DNA of 64,000 nt. Origin: Modicisalibacter coralii. GTDB taxonomy: Bacteria; Pseudomonadota; Gammaproteobacteria; Pseudomonadales; Halomonadaceae. This document shows, one piece after another, positions 8,359 through 17,240 of this stretch (the stretch's first letter is position 1; the number at the start of each line of letters is the position of its first letter). Below the pieces are notes generated by a model. The model was not told where the DNA came from. It did no database searches and saw nothing but the letters and a program-made list of their open reading frames with translations. The DNA is taken from the NCBI RefSeq assembly GCF_004117855.1, contig NZ_QWBW01000008.1, positions 222,224-286,223 of the forward strand, written 5' to 3'. A program made the position numbers and the translations under genes.

Positions 8359-8916
8359 ATGAACTTCTGCAGTCATTGCGGTGCGCCCGTCCGCTTCGCG
8401 ATTCCCGAAGGCGACGACCGACCGCGCTATCTATGCGACGCCTGCGGCAGCATCCACTACCAGAACCCGCGTATCGTTGCCGGCACCCTGCCGATCCGCG
8501 ACGGTCAGGTGCTGCTCTGCCGGCGTGCCATCGCGCCACGCTACGGCTACTGGACCCTGCCGGCGGGCTTCATGGAGAACGCCGAGACCACCCTCGAGGC
8601 CGCCGCCCGGGAGACCCTCGAGGAGGCCCGCGCCGAGGTCAGGATCCACGACCTCTATACGCTGATCAACCTGCCGCACATCGATCAGGTCTACATGATC
8701 TTCCGCGCCGACCTGACGGGAGACTTTGCCGCCGGCCCCGAGAGCCTCGAGGTGGCGATGTTCGATGAAGACCAGATCCCCTGGGACGAACTGGCCTTTC
8801 CGACCATCGAGCGCACCCTGCGCCACTATTTCAGCGATCGCCGCCACGGGGTGTTTCCGCTGCACATCAGCGACATCGGCCCGGAGGATCGGGAACGCTA
8901 CTTCGGCAGTGCCTGA
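8359..8916 (+). CDS. NUDIX hydrolase with N-terminal zinc ribbon
   Basis: A 185-residue protein with a four-cysteine zinc ribbon (C4, C7, C26, C29, in NFCSHCGAP and LCDACGS), then a complete NUDIX box starting at Gly70 (GFMENAETTLEAAARETLEEA: Gly70, Glu76, Arg84, Glu85, Glu89). The arrangement recalls NADH pyrophosphatase NudC, but the protein is shorter and lacks the extra N-terminal domain; such zinc-ribbon NUDIX proteins may hydrolyse dinucleotides or ADP-ribose-type compounds. The ATG at 8359 has GAGG five bases upstream, better than the GTG two codons earlier. Divergent from the CoA pyrophosphatase gene. Confidence 0.85.
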   Translation: MNFCSHCGAPVRFAIPEGDDRPRYLCDACGSIHYQNPRIVAGTLPIRDGQVLLCRRAIAPRYGYWTLPAGFMENAETTLEAAARETLEEARAEVRIHDLYTLINLPHIDQVYMIFRADLTGDFAAGPESLEVAMFDEDQIPWDELAFPTIERTLRHYFSDRRHGVFPLHISDIGPEDRERYFGSA

Positions 8917-8974
8917 TTCATCGTCATGAATCTCCTCCCTCAAGATCAGGCGCTGCAAGTCTTTTGCCCGCCGC

Positions 8975-9151
8975 TGTCGGGAATAAATTCCCTCCCACGG
9001 TAGCAGTGGGTGGGAATGGGTGGGAGCGAATACGTTCGCGATGAAGACTCGGGTAGCGGCAAGGTGGCCGAAACGCGTGGTGGGAGCGAACTCGTTCGCG
9101 ACGAATTCGCCATCCAGCCCACCGCTATCGGGAATGAATTTCCTCCTACGG
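8975..9151. repeat. Cluster of four REP-like palindromic elements
   Basis: Four related imperfect palindromes in about 180 bases of gene-free DNA. Two plus-strand copies read TGGGAGCGAA..TTCGCGA at 9021-9041 and 9081-9101. Two outer minus-strand copies have GGGAAT..ATTCCC-type arms followed by CCTCC(C/T)ACGG, at 8975-9000 and 9125-9151. All share a GTGGGAG(C/G)GAA..TTC(G/C)C core when oriented alike, the pattern of Pseudomonas/Halomonas REP sequences. The set therefore reads minus, plus, plus, minus, as in REPIN-type clusters. Another copy is at 20030-20050. Confidence 0.75.
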
Positions 9152-9155
9152 CAGG

Positions 9156-9467
9156 CTACAAATCCTCCAGCTTCCAGACCTCGTAGGCCGGCTCCTCGTA
9201 GGGGTGCGCGGCCTTGAGCGCGGCCACCGCGTCGCGGATCAGCGCGTCGGCGCAGACCAGCTCCACCTTGAGTTCCAGGACATGCTCGAGATCGCCGACC
9301 CGGCCGATGTGCGGGTCGGCGCCCGCCAGCGGGCGGAACTGGCCGAGGCCACGGGTCTGGAAGCAGCAGGCCTCGTAGTCGCCGATACGTCCGGCGCCGG
9401 TGGCGAAGACCGCTTCCTTGACCGGCTCGGCGTCGCGGAGGGGCACGAAGAAGGCGAGCTTGTACAT
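9156..9467 (-). CDS. NIF3/YqfO C-terminal-like small protein (PII/CutA-like fold)
   Basis: A 103-residue protein similar to the CutA/PII-like insert domain of YqfO/NIF3 proteins, found free-standing in many Proteobacteria. MYKLAFFVPLRDAEPVKEAVFATGAGRIGDYE at the start and AAHPYEEPAYEVWKL at the end are characteristic. Its function is unknown; the fold suggests trimer formation and small-molecule or metal sensing. The ATG at 9467 has AGGAG seven bases upstream on the minus strand. It is divergent from ftsB and adjoins the REP cluster. Confidence 0.82.
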   Translation of the reverse strand: MYKLAFFVPLRDAEPVKEAVFATGAGRIGDYEACCFQTRGLGQFRPLAGADPHIGRVGDLEHVLELKVELVCADALIRDAVAALKAAHPYEEPAYEVWKLEDL

Positions 9468-9578
9468 GGCAGACTCCTTGTCATGACGATTTTCGCCACG
9501 GCACGACGGCCGTCGGCAAGTCGGCTGTCATGATGGCATAATGCGCTCCTTCGCCTCGACTGGAAGGGATGTCCCCCG

Positions 9579-9920
9579 ATGCTCAAGTGGCTCGCCGTGG
9601 TCCTGGTCGCGCTGCTCGGCCTGCTGCAGTACAGCCTGTGGCTGGGTGAGGGCGGGGTGGGCGAACTCGCCCACATCCGCTCGCGCGCCGACGCCATGGC
9701 CGATCAGAATCAGACCCTGCGGGCGCGCAACCAGCGTCTGGCCGCCGAGGTCGTCGATCTCAAGAACGGTCTGGATGCGATCGAGGAGCGCGCGCGCAGC
9801 GACATCGGCATGGTCCGCCGGGACGAACAGTTCTTCTGGGTGCCCGGCGTCGCGGTGCCCGACGGCGACGCCCCCTCGGGTGAGCGCCAGCCCGAGCCGG
9901 ATACGGAGAGCGCGCCATGA
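9579..9920 (+). CDS. ftsB: Cell division protein FtsB
   Basis: A 113-residue bitopic membrane protein: one membrane helix at about residues 3-22, then a coiled coil at about 28-70 and a short, acidic, Pro-rich periplasmic tail. SRADAMADQNQTLRARNQRLAAEVVDLK is typical of FtsB, and RSDIGMVRRDEQFFWV matches the conserved region that contacts FtsQ. FtsB forms the FtsQLB complex that activates septal peptidoglycan synthesis. The stop overlaps the ispD start by four bases, so ftsB begins the operon. The E. coli order ftsB-ispD-ispF-truD-surE is kept exactly, which supports the assignment. Confidence 0.93.
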   Translation: MLKWLAVVLVALLGLLQYSLWLGEGGVGELAHIRSRADAMADQNQTLRARNQRLAAEVVDLKNGLDAIEERARSDIGMVRRDEQFFWVPGVAVPDGDAPSGERQPEPDTESAP

Positions 9921-10645
9921 GCGAGCGTCTCTGGCTGGTGGTGCCGGCGGCCGGTCGCGGCCGGCGCATGGGGGGCGCGTGTCCCAAGCAGTATCTCACC
10001 CTGGGCGGGCGCACGATCATGGCCCGGACCCTGTCACGGCTGCACGCGGCCTTTCCCGAGGCCCGCCTGCTGCTCTGCCTGGACAGCGACGACAAGCGCG
10101 TCGACGCGGCGACGGTGCCCTTCGCCGGCTGGCGGCGGGTGGACGGTGGTGCCGAGCGCGCCGATACCGTCTCCCGGGCGCTGGCGGCGATCGCCGACGA
10201 GGCCGATGCCGAGGACCTGGTGCTGGTCCACGACGTCGCCCGTCCCTGTGTCCATCCCGACGACCTGACGCGGCTGCGCGCGGCGCTCGTCGACGAGCCG
10301 GTCGGCGCGCTGCTGGCGGCGCCGGTGGCCGACACCATGAAGCGTGCCGATGGCGTCGGGCGCGTCGCCGCCACCGAGCCCCGCGAGGGCCTGTGGCACG
10401 CACTGACCCCGCAGGGCTTCCGCTTCGGCCTGCTGCAGCGCGCCCTGGCGCATGCCCGCCGCGAGGGTCTGGCGGTCACCGACGAGTCCTCGGCCGTCGA
10501 GGCACTGGGCCTCTCGCCGCGGCTGGTCGCCGGACGGCGCGACAATCTCAAGATCACCCATCCCGAAGACCTCGGCCTGGCGGCGCTGATTCTCGCCGCC
10601 CAGGATGACGAGGCCTCACGGACTCTCGGAGAGACCCCCGCATGA
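9917..10645 (+). CDS. ispD: 2-C-methyl-D-erythritol 4-phosphate cytidylyltransferase
   Basis: A 242-residue enzyme of the MEP isoprenoid pathway. It joins CTP and 2-C-methyl-D-erythritol 4-phosphate to give CDP-ME in the cytoplasm. The nucleotide-binding loop [18 protein letters not shown] lies at about residues 9-26, and VHDVARPCV and TPQGFRF are further IspD signatures. It overlaps ftsB and ispF by four bases each (ATGA), showing tight translational coupling. Length is normal for the family; nothing unusual is seen apart from a C-terminal acidic extension. Confidence 0.95.
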   Translation: MSERLWLVVPAAGRGRRMGGACPKQYLTLGGRTIMARTLSRLHAAFPEARLLLCLDSDDKRVDAATVPFAGWRRVDGGAERADTVSRALAAIADEADAEDLVLVHDVARPCVHPDDLTRLRAALVDEPVGALLAAPVADTMKRADGVGRVAATEPREGLWHALTPQGFRFGLLQRALAHARREGLAVTDESSAVEALGLSPRLVAGRRDNLKITHPEDLGLAALILAAQDDEASRTLGETPA

Positions 10646-11130
10646 TGCGAATCGGCCATGGCTTCGACGTGCACCGCTTCGGCGACGGCGACCATCTGAT
10701 GATCGGCGGCGTGCGCATCCCCCACGCGCAGGGATTCGTCGCCCATTCCGACGGCGACGTGCTGCTGCACGCGCTGTGCGATGCGTTGCTCGGGGCCTGC
10801 GCGCTCGGCGACATCGGCCACCACTTTCCGGACGACGACCCGCGCTGGGCCGGCGCCGACAGTCGCGAGCTGCTGCGCGACGTGCTGGGCCACGTCGCGG
10901 CCGCCGGCTATCGGGTGGGCAACGTCGATGCCACGGTGATCGCCCAGGCGCCCAAGCTCGCCGGGCACATCGCGGCGATGCGCGAGACCATCGCCGGCGA
11001 TCTGGGCGTGACGCGCGACGCGGTCAACGTCAAGGCCACCACCACCGAGCGACTGGGCTTCACCGGGCGTGGCGAGGGCATCGCCGCCGAAGCGGTGGTA
11101 TTGCTCGAGCGGGAACCGGCGCATGACTGA
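10642..11130 (+). CDS. ispF: 2-C-methyl-D-erythritol 2,4-cyclodiphosphate synthase
   Basis: A 162-residue trimeric zinc enzyme that cyclises CDP-ME 2-phosphate to MEcPP, releasing CMP. Zinc ligands Asp9, His11 and His43 are in GHGFDVHRF and [11 protein letters not shown], as in E. coli (D8, H10, H42), and [23 protein letters not shown] is the C-terminal signature. The first ATG at 10642 overlaps the ispD stop; a second ATG follows immediately. The stop overlaps the truD start by eight bases. Confidence 0.95.
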   Translation: MMRIGHGFDVHRFGDGDHLMIGGVRIPHAQGFVAHSDGDVLLHALCDALLGACALGDIGHHFPDDDPRWAGADSRELLRDVLGHVAAAGYRVGNVDATVIAQAPKLAGHIAAMRETIAGDLGVTRDAVNVKATTTERLGFTGRGEGIAAEAVVLLEREPAHD

Positions 11131-12181
11131 AGCGCCCGCCATCGCCACGCCGGCCTGGCCCCCCGACTGGCCCCGCGCCCACGGCGCGCCGCTGGCCCCG
11201 GGCGACTACCGCGCCGCGGCCGAGGACTTTCTCGTCGAGGAGTGCCTGGGCTTCGAGCCGGAAGGGCAGGGCGAGCACCTGTGGCTGTGGGTGGAGAAGC
11301 GCGACCTGACCACCGTCGAGCTGGCGCGGCGGCTGGCCCGCGCCTGTGACGTATCGCCGCGGGACATCGGCTATGCCGGCATGAAGGATCGCCTCGCCGT
11401 CACCCGCCAGTGGCTGTCGGTCCACCTGCCGGGGCGCGAGGCGCCCGCCGATCTCGAGACCCGTCTGGGCGACACGCCGGCGCGTGTGCTGGCGATCTCG
11501 CGCCATCCGCGCAAGCTCAAGCGCGGCGTGCATCGCGGCAACCGCTTTCGCCTGCGCATCGGCGGGGCGGTCGTCGATCACCCGGGGCTGGCCGAGCGCT
11601 GGGCGGTGCTGTGCCGCGAGGGCGTACCCAACTATTTCGGCCCCCAGCGCTTCGGCCCCGAGGGCCGCAATCTGTTCCGGGCGTGTGGCATACTCGCCAG
11701 GGGCTGGCGCAAGCGTGACGACCGTCAGGGCGTGCTGTTGTCCTGCGCACGCAGCTACCTGTTCAACGAGCTGCTGGCCAGGCGACTGCGGCAGGGCGAC
11801 TGGCCCCGGCCCGTGCCGGGCGACGTGATGATGCTCGACGGCACGCGCAGCCAGTTCGTCGCCGACACGGTGGATGACCCGCTGCGTTCGCGGATCGCGC
11901 GACTCGACGTCCATCCCACCGGGGTGCTGTGGGGCGAGGGCCGGAGCGTCGCGGCGGATGACGCGGCGGCCTACGAGCGCTGGCTGGTCGAAACGCACCC
12001 GGGGCTCTGTGCGGCGCTGACGCGCAGCGGCGTGCGCCTGGCGCGACGGGCGTTGCGGGTGGCGCCCACCGAGGCGTCGCTGGAGGCAGTGGATGACGGC
12101 GTGGTGCTGGGCTTCGCGCTGCCGCGCGGGGCCTTTGCCACCGCGGTGTTGCGTGAGTTGATCGCTCACCCGACGCTCTAG
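11123..12181 (+). CDS. truD: tRNA pseudouridine(13) synthase TruD
   Basis: A 352-residue pseudouridine synthase modifying U13 in tRNA-Glu. The family motif GYAGMKDR puts the catalytic aspartate at residue 89, and [15 protein letters not shown] and [12 protein letters not shown] are further TruD motifs. The ATG at 11123 lies inside the end of ispF; an open frame extends further upstream over ispF but lacks homology. After the stop there are 79 bases before surE, which has its own strong ribosome site. Confidence 0.94.
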   Translation: MTEAPAIATPAWPPDWPRAHGAPLAPGDYRAAAEDFLVEECLGFEPEGQGEHLWLWVEKRDLTTVELARRLARACDVSPRDIGYAGMKDRLAVTRQWLSVHLPGREAPADLETRLGDTPARVLAISRHPRKLKRGVHRGNRFRLRIGGAVVDHPGLAERWAVLCREGVPNYFGPQRFGPEGRNLFRACGILARGWRKRDDRQGVLLSCARSYLFNELLARRLRQGDWPRPVPGDVMMLDGTRSQFVADTVDDPLRSRIARLDVHPTGVLWGEGRSVAADDAAAYERWLVETHPGLCAALTRSGVRLARRALRVAPTEASLEAVDDGVVLGFALPRGAFATAVLRELIAHPTL

Positions 12182-12260
12182 GCGCTTTCGACGGCACCGG
12201 GCGCCGGGTTGCGGCTACCGCGGCAGCGAATGGACGAGTCTCGACCAACCAGGAGGAACG

Positions 12261-13016
12261 ATGCGCAAACTGCTGCTCTCCAACGACGACGGCGTGCACG
12301 CGCCGGGGCTCGCCGCGCTCTATCAGGCGCTCAGCGTCCACGCCCGGCTGCGCGTGGTGGCCCCCGACCGCGACAAGAGCGGTGCCAGCAACTCGCTGAC
12401 GCTGTCGCGCCCGCTGGCGTTGACCGCCCTCGACAACGGCTTCTACAGCGTCGACGGCACCCCGGCGGACTGCGTCTACCTGGGCGTCAACGGGGTCTGG
12501 GACGAGAAGCCCGACCTGGTGATCTCGGGCATCAACCACGGCGGCAACCTGGGCGACGACGTCCTCTATTCGGGGACCGTGGCCGCCGCCATGGAAGGGC
12601 GCAACCTGGGCATGCCGGCCATCGCCGTGTCGCTGGTCGGCACCCACCACTTCGAGACCGCCGGGCGCGTCGCCGCCAGCCTGGTGGGCGCGGCGGACTC
12701 GCTGTCCCTGCCGCCGCGCAGCCTGCTCAACGTCAACGTGCCCGACCTGCCCTGGGAATCGATCCGCGGCTTCCGGGTCACCCGCATGGGCTATCGCGGT
12801 CCGGCGCAGCGCCCGCTGGAGGTCAGGGATCCGCGCGGGCGCGTGCGCTACTGGATCGCCCCGGTCGGCGAGAACGCCGACGACGGGCCGGACACCGATT
12901 TCGCCGCGGTCGAGGCGGGTTACGTCTCGATCACCCCGCTGCACACCGATCTGACTCGCCACACGGCGCTGAACGATGTACAAGGCTGGCTGGATGCGCT
13001 GTCACGACTCGCATGA
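12261..13016 (+). CDS. surE: 5'/3'-nucleotidase SurE
   Basis: A 251-residue nucleotidase (survival protein SurE) that dephosphorylates nucleoside monophosphates and short polyphosphates with a divalent metal. The metal-binding pair Asp9-Asp10 is in [38 protein letters not shown] provides the conserved Asn, and [17 protein letters not shown] ends the domain. AGGAGG at 12251-12256 lies four bases before the ATG. Followed closely by pcm, the usual partner in stationary-phase survival. Confidence 0.95.
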   Translation: MRKLLLSNDDGVHAPGLAALYQALSVHARLRVVAPDRDKSGASNSLTLSRPLALTALDNGFYSVDGTPADCVYLGVNGVWDEKPDLVISGINHGGNLGDDVLYSGTVAAAMEGRNLGMPAIAVSLVGTHHFETAGRVAASLVGAADSLSLPPRSLLNVNVPDLPWESIRGFRVTRMGYRGPAQRPLEVRDPRGRVRYWIAPVGENADDGPDTDFAAVEAGYVSITPLHTDLTRHTALNDVQGWLDALSRLA

Positions 13017-13032
13017 ACTGAGCGGCATCGGC

Positions 13033-13668
13033 ATGACCTCGCAGCGCACCCGCGACCGCATGGCGGGTCGGCTGGCCGAGGCGGGCATCACCGACGCCCG
13101 GGTGCTCGACGTGATGGCCCGCGAACCGCGCCATCTGTTCCTCGACGAGGCGCTGGCGCATCGTGCCTACGAGGACACCTCGCTGCCCATCGGCCACGGT
13201 CAGACCCTGTCGCAGCCGTGGATGGTCGCGCGGATGAGCGAGCTGGTGGTGGCCAGCGGGGCACGTCGGGTGCTGGAGATCGGCACCGGCTCCGGCTACC
13301 AGACGCTGGTCCTGTCGCGGCTGGTCGAGGCGGTGTGGTCGCTGGAGCGGATCCGGGTCCTGCAGAATCGGGCGCGCATGCGGCTGGCCCGGCTCGGGGT
13401 GCGCAACGTGCGCCTGCGACTGACCGACGGCGCTCACGGCTGGCCCGAGGCGGCGCCCTTCGACACCATCCTGCTGACCGCCTGTGCCAGTGAACTTCCC
13501 GTCGCTTTGTTGTCGCAATTGAGCGATTCGGGAACCCTGATCGCCCCGCTCGAGGACGCCGACGGCAGCCAGTGGCTGACGCGGGTCGTGCGGCGTGGCG
13601 ACGGGTACGATCATCAACGCCTCGAGCGCGTGCGTTTCGTGCCATTGCTCGAGGGCGTCATTCGATGA
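13033..13668 (+). CDS. pcm: Protein-L-isoaspartate O-methyltransferase
   Basis: A 211-residue SAM-dependent methyltransferase that repairs isoaspartyl residues in damaged proteins. The SAM motif VLEIGTGSGYQT and the family N-terminus TSQRTRDRM, RHLFLDEALAHRAYEDTSLPIGHGQT are evident. The ATG at 13033 is chosen because it gives the same 211-residue length and starting sequence as the Pseudomonas enzyme; in-frame ATGs at 12976 and 12994 would overlap the end of surE and have no supporting homology. Part of the surE-pcm-nlpD-rpoS stationary-phase cluster. Confidence 0.93.
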   Translation: MTSQRTRDRMAGRLAEAGITDARVLDVMAREPRHLFLDEALAHRAYEDTSLPIGHGQTLSQPWMVARMSELVVASGARRVLEIGTGSGYQTLVLSRLVEAVWSLERIRVLQNRARMRLARLGVRNVRLRLTDGAHGWPEAAPFDTILLTACASELPVALLSQLSDSGTLIAPLEDADGSQWLTRVVRRGDGYDHQRLERVRFVPLLEGVIR

Positions 13669-13699
13669 AAGGAATCATATCGGTGAAAGGAGTCGATCG

Positions 13700-14629
13700 T
13701 TGAAGCGAGGGCTGTCGCTGTTCTTCAAGGGCGCGGGCATGGGCGCCGCCGACGCCGTGCCGGGCGTTTCCGGAGGCACCATCGCCTTCGTCACCGGCAT
13801 CTACGAGGAATTGATCCACTCCATTCGCCGCTTCGGCCCCGACGCCTGGGGCGCCTGGCGCGATGGCGGCTGGCGAGGGCTGGCGATCCACCTCAATCTG
13901 AGCTTTCTGCTGCCGCTGCTCGCGGGGATCGCCGCCAGTCTGGTCAGCGTCGCGCACCTGGTCACCTACCTGCTGGCGGCCTACCCGATGCTGCTCAACG
14001 CCTTCTTCTTCGGGCTGGTGGTCGCCTCGGCCGTGGTGGTGATGCGCCACATCAGCGGCTGGCGGCTCTGGCACGTACTGCCGCTGGCCATCGGCATGCT
14101 GCTCGCCCAATGGCTGCCCGGACTGATGCCGGCGCTGGCGGGGCTGGGCGGGCTCAAGCTGACGGTGGCCGGGGCGATCGCGATCAGCGCCATGCTGCTG
14201 CCCGGCGTCTCGGGCAGTTTCCTGCTGCTGACCATGGGCCTCTACGGCACCGTGATGGAGGGCATCAAGGGGCTGGACCTGGTATTGATCGCCCAGTTCG
14301 GCATCGGCTGTCTGTTCGGGCTGATGACCTTCTCGCGGGTGCTGTCCTGGCTGTTTCGCCACTATCACGGCGCGACCCTGCAACTGTTGATCGGCTTCAT
14401 CGTCGGCTCGTTGCCGCAACTCTGGCCCTGGCGGGAGATGACCCGCTATCAGTTGGGGCCCGATCAGCAGGTGATCCCCCTCGACTATCGCTATCTGCTG
14501 CCCGGCGACTACACCGCATTGACCGGCCAGCCCGCGCAGATCTGGGCCGTGATGGCGCTGATGGCCGTGGGCCTGGTGCTGGTGCTGGTCGTCAGCGAGC
14601 GTTCCACGACCTCTTTCAAGGAGCAATGA
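13700..14629 (+). CDS. DUF368 family undecaprenyl-phosphate translocase (PopT-like), TTG start
   Basis: A 309-residue polytopic membrane protein of the DUF368 family, members of which (PopT) return undecaprenyl phosphate across the cytoplasmic membrane for reuse in wall and polysaccharide synthesis. The family hallmarks are seen twice: GMGAADAVPGVSGGTIAFVTGIYE near the N-terminus and SAMLLPGVSGSFLLLTMGLY in the middle, consistent with an inverted repeat. No ATG fits; a TTG at 13700 has AAAGGAG seven bases upstream and starts directly at the conserved region (LKRGLSLFFKGAGMG), so it is taken as the start. It sits between pcm and nlpD and overlaps the extended nlpD start region, so it probably belongs to the operon. 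Confidence 0.88.
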   Translation: MKRGLSLFFKGAGMGAADAVPGVSGGTIAFVTGIYEELIHSIRRFGPDAWGAWRDGGWRGLAIHLNLSFLLPLLAGIAASLVSVAHLVTYLLAAYPMLLNAFFFGLVVASAVVVMRHISGWRLWHVLPLAIGMLLAQWLPGLMPALAGLGGLKLTVAGAIAISAMLLPGVSGSFLLLTMGLYGTVMEGIKGLDLVLIAQFGIGCLFGLMTFSRVLSWLFRHYHGATLQLLIGFIVGSLPQLWPWREMTRYQLGPDQQVIPLDYRYLLPGDYTALTGQPAQIWAVMALMAVGLVLVLVVSERSTTSFKEQ

Positions 14630-14631
14630 TC

Positions 14632-15837
14632 ATGCGCAAGGTCTTTCTGATTTCCGCGCTGTCGCTGGCAGTGGCGGGGTGCGCCTCCTCCGGCGGGGCG
14701 CCCCAGGTCAATGATCTGTCCATCAGCCGCAACCAGAACCCGCCCCAGACGGTCACCGTGGAAAAGGGCGATACCCTCTACGGCATCGCCTGGCGCAACA
14801 ACATGGACTTTCGCGAGCTGGCGCGCCTCAACGGCATTACCCCGCCGTATCGCATCCAGCCGGGCGAGACCCTGCGGCTCGACCCCGATGCGGATGTCCG
14901 CCAGGCCGCCGGCACGAAGGCCAGCGCCATGGGTAACCAGGCCGCCGTGGCCACGACCGAGGATGGCGCCGCCACGGCGGGGACGCAGAATCCCGACTGG
15001 CTGGCGCCGGACAATCAGACGATCCAGCGCAACCAGCGCCTGACCGGCGATCAGCCGGGGGACGCCGGTACGCCCAGCGGCCAGTCGCTGGCGGCGGCCG
15101 CGACCGCCGGCGGCAGCGAAGGCCCGGGACCGATCTACAACTACGGCAGCCCGGGCGCCGACGGCTCGCTCAGTGCGCGCGATCGCGCCGAATCCAAGGC
15201 GCTCGCCGAGCAGCGGGCCAAGACCCAGGCCGCGCAGGAGGCCGGCGCGGCGGAAGAACCCCGGGGCCAGTCATCGGCGGCGCAGCCGGCCCAGGAAACC
15301 GCCCCGACTGACACGGTTTCGTCATCGACGCCGAGCGACAATGCGCCCCAGGCGGGGGATGCCGACAAGACCGGTTCGAACACTCGATCGACCGATGCCG
15401 GTACCGCGGTGGCCGGCGGGGCGAGCGCGCCGACGCAGTCGCAGCGCACCTACAAGCCGGTGTCCGACATCCCCTGGCAGTGGCCGGTGGATGGCAAGGT
15501 CGTTGGACGTTTTAGTGATGAATCTAACCTCACGGCCGGCATTGATATCGCCGGACAAAAGGGGCAACCTGTCAGAGCGGCCGGGCCCGGAATCGTGGTC
15601 TACGCGGGAGACGGCGTCCGCGGCTACGGCAATCTCATCCTCCTCAAGCACAACGATCACTTCCTCAGTGCCTACGCCCACAACGACAGCCTGAGAGTCA
15701 AGGAAAACGATGTGGTCAAGGCCGGAGAAGTGATTGCCACGATGGGCAATTCCGATGCCGACAGCGTCAAGTTGCATTTCGAGGTTCGCAAGGATGGCCA
15801 ACCTCAGGACCCCCTCGATTACCTGCCATCGCGCTGA
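14632..15837 (+). CDS. nlpD: Murein hydrolase activator NlpD (LysM + degenerate M23 lipoprotein)
   Basis: A 401-residue outer-membrane lipoprotein. The lipobox VAGC gives lipidated Cys17; a LysM domain (about 38-85, VEKGDTLYGIAWRN) binds peptidoglycan; a long Ala/Gln/Ser-rich linker follows; an M23 domain occupies about 285-400. The M23 zinc ligands are lost: the HxxxD position reads TAGID and the final HxH reads KLH. This is the expected state for NlpD, which does not cut murein itself but activates amidase AmiC at the septum. The ATG at 14632 has AAGGAG eight bases upstream; an ATG two codons earlier overlaps the DUF368 stop. rpoS promoters commonly lie inside nlpD in this group. Confidence 0.93.
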   Translation: MRKVFLISALSLAVAGCASSGGAPQVNDLSISRNQNPPQTVTVEKGDTLYGIAWRNNMDFRELARLNGITPPYRIQPGETLRLDPDADVRQAAGTKASAMGNQAAVATTEDGAATAGTQNPDWLAPDNQTIQRNQRLTGDQPGDAGTPSGQSLAAAATAGGSEGPGPIYNYGSPGADGSLSARDRAESKALAEQRAKTQAAQEAGAAEEPRGQSSAAQPAQETAPTDTVSSSTPSDNAPQAGDADKTGSNTRSTDAGTAVAGGASAPTQSQRTYKPVSDIPWQWPVDGKVVGRFSDESNLTAGIDIAGQKGQPVRAAGPGIVVYAGDGVRGYGNLILLKHNDHFLSAYAHNDSLRVKENDVVKAGEVIATMGNSDADSVKLHFEVRKDGQPQDPLDYLPSR

Positions 15838-16016
15838 TGAGAGCGGCTTCCGGGCTGACGCCCTGGAGCCGTCCTTCGAGGGGGCGATCGCTAGGGGAGT
15901 CGCGTTTCCGCCGTGCCACGCCTCGGCGGTTGGTGGATGACGTGTGCGGGAGCTGACGACTCGCCGATATTCAGGGACGGACGACCGACGCGTTCGGTCG
16001 CCCCAGACAGGTCGAT

Positions 16017-16025
16017 AACAATAAC
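16017..16025 (+). promoter_or_regulatory. A-rich ARN-type motif in the rpoS leader (possible Hfq site)
   Basis: AAC-AAT-AAC, three consecutive A-purine-N triplets about 54 bases before the rpoS ATG, in an otherwise GC-rich leader. The E. coli rpoS leader carries an A-rich AAYAA element bound by Hfq's distal face. That the motif acts this way here is inference. Confidence 0.35.
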
Positions 16026-16078
16026 TACGAGCCGGTCAACGGCTGCATTTTCGAGCAGCAGACTAACGGGGTAGCGAT

Positions 16079-17053
16079 ATGAGCATGCTTGAACGGGACC
16101 TTCAGGATGTGGATCTCAATGAAACCGACGACGGTGTCGAGGTCATTGACGATTCGGCGGATACCAAGGAAGAGGAAGCCTTCGAAAAGGCGCTGAACCG
16201 CGAGGAGAACAACTACCACCAGAGTCTGGATGCTACCCAGATCTATCTCAACGAGATCGGGTTCTCCCCCCTGCTGACGCCGGAAGAGGAAGTCCATTTC
16301 GGGCGTCTCGCCCAGAAGGGCGATCCGGCCGGACGCCAGCGAATGATCGAGTCCAACCTGCGACTGGTGGTCAAGATCGCCCGGCGCTATCTGAATCGCG
16401 GCCTGTCGCTGCTGGATTTGATCGAGGAGGGCAATCTCGGCCTGATCCGGGCGGTCGAGAAGTTCGATCCCGAGCGTGGGTTCCGTTTCTCCACCTACGC
16501 GACCTGGTGGATTCGCCAGACCATCGAGCGGGCGCTGATGAACCAGACGCGCACCATCCGCTTGCCGATCCACGTGGTCAAGGAACTCAACATCTACCTG
16601 CGCGCGGCACGGGAGTTGACCCAGAAGCTCGATCACGAGGCGACCGCCGAGGAGATCGCCGAATTCCTCGACAAGCCGGTGAACACGGTCAAGAAGATGC
16701 TGGGGCTCAACGAACGTATCTCCTCGGTCGACTATCCGCTGGGCGGCGAGAGCGACAAGCCGCTGATCGAGACCCTGGCCGACGAGAATGAAAGCGGTCC
16801 CGAGTCCTCGCTGGTGGATGTCGACGTCAAGCAGCACGTCGACGACTGGCTGGCCGAGTTGACCGACAAGCAGATGGAAGTGGTGATCCGCCGCTTCGGG
16901 CTGCGCGGGCACGAGGCGGCGACCCTGGAGGAGGTCGGCGAGGAGATCGGCCTGACCCGGGAGCGGGTGCGTCAGATCCAGGTCGAGGCGCTGAAGAAGC
17001 TGCGGCGCGTGCTCGAGAAGCAGGGCCTCTCGCTGGACGCCATATTCGAGTGA
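16079..17053 (+). CDS. rpoS: RNA polymerase sigma factor RpoS
   Basis: A 324-residue sigma-70 family factor, the general stress and stationary-phase sigma. Region 1.2 ([22 protein letters not shown]), region 2 ([58 protein letters not shown], read in blocks), region 3 and region 4 with its HTH ([26 protein letters not shown]) are all complete. The very acidic N-terminus and the length are those of RpoS rather than RpoD. It follows nlpD with a 241-base leader; no long-range structure was resolved there by eye. Confidence 0.95.
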   Translation: MSMLERDLQDVDLNETDDGVEVIDDSADTKEEEAFEKALNREENNYHQSLDATQIYLNEIGFSPLLTPEEEVHFGRLAQKGDPAGRQRMIESNLRLVVKIARRYLNRGLSLLDLIEEGNLGLIRAVEKFDPERGFRFSTYATWWIRQTIERALMNQTRTIRLPIHVVKELNIYLRAARELTQKLDHEATAEEIAEFLDKPVNTVKKMLGLNERISSVDYPLGGESDKPLIETLADENESGPESSLVDVDVKQHVDDWLAELTDKQMEVVIRRFGLRGHEAATLEEVGEEIGLTRERVRQIQVEALKKLRRVLEKQGLSLDAIFE

Positions 17054-17112
17054 GACGGCTTCCGCGAGGTCGTACCAGCGCGCCAGGCGCGGGTATCTTT
17101 TAGACAGCGCAC

Positions 17113-17135
17113 AACGCGGGCCGAGCGCCCGCGTT
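17113..17135 (+). terminator. Hairpin after rpoS
   Basis: A perfect 9-bp stem AACGCGGGC / GCCCGCGTT with a five-base loop, 59 bases after the rpoS stop. It has no clear T-run, so it may be a weak or Rho-assisted terminator. Confidence 0.5.
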
Positions 17136-17240
17136 CGTCGTTGGGGCCTATACTCGGTTTTGCATTTGATTCGCAAGCTAACATGCGGCATCGTATGTAT
17201 AATGCCTGCATCCCTGCTTGCCCGTAGAAAGGAAAATTCG

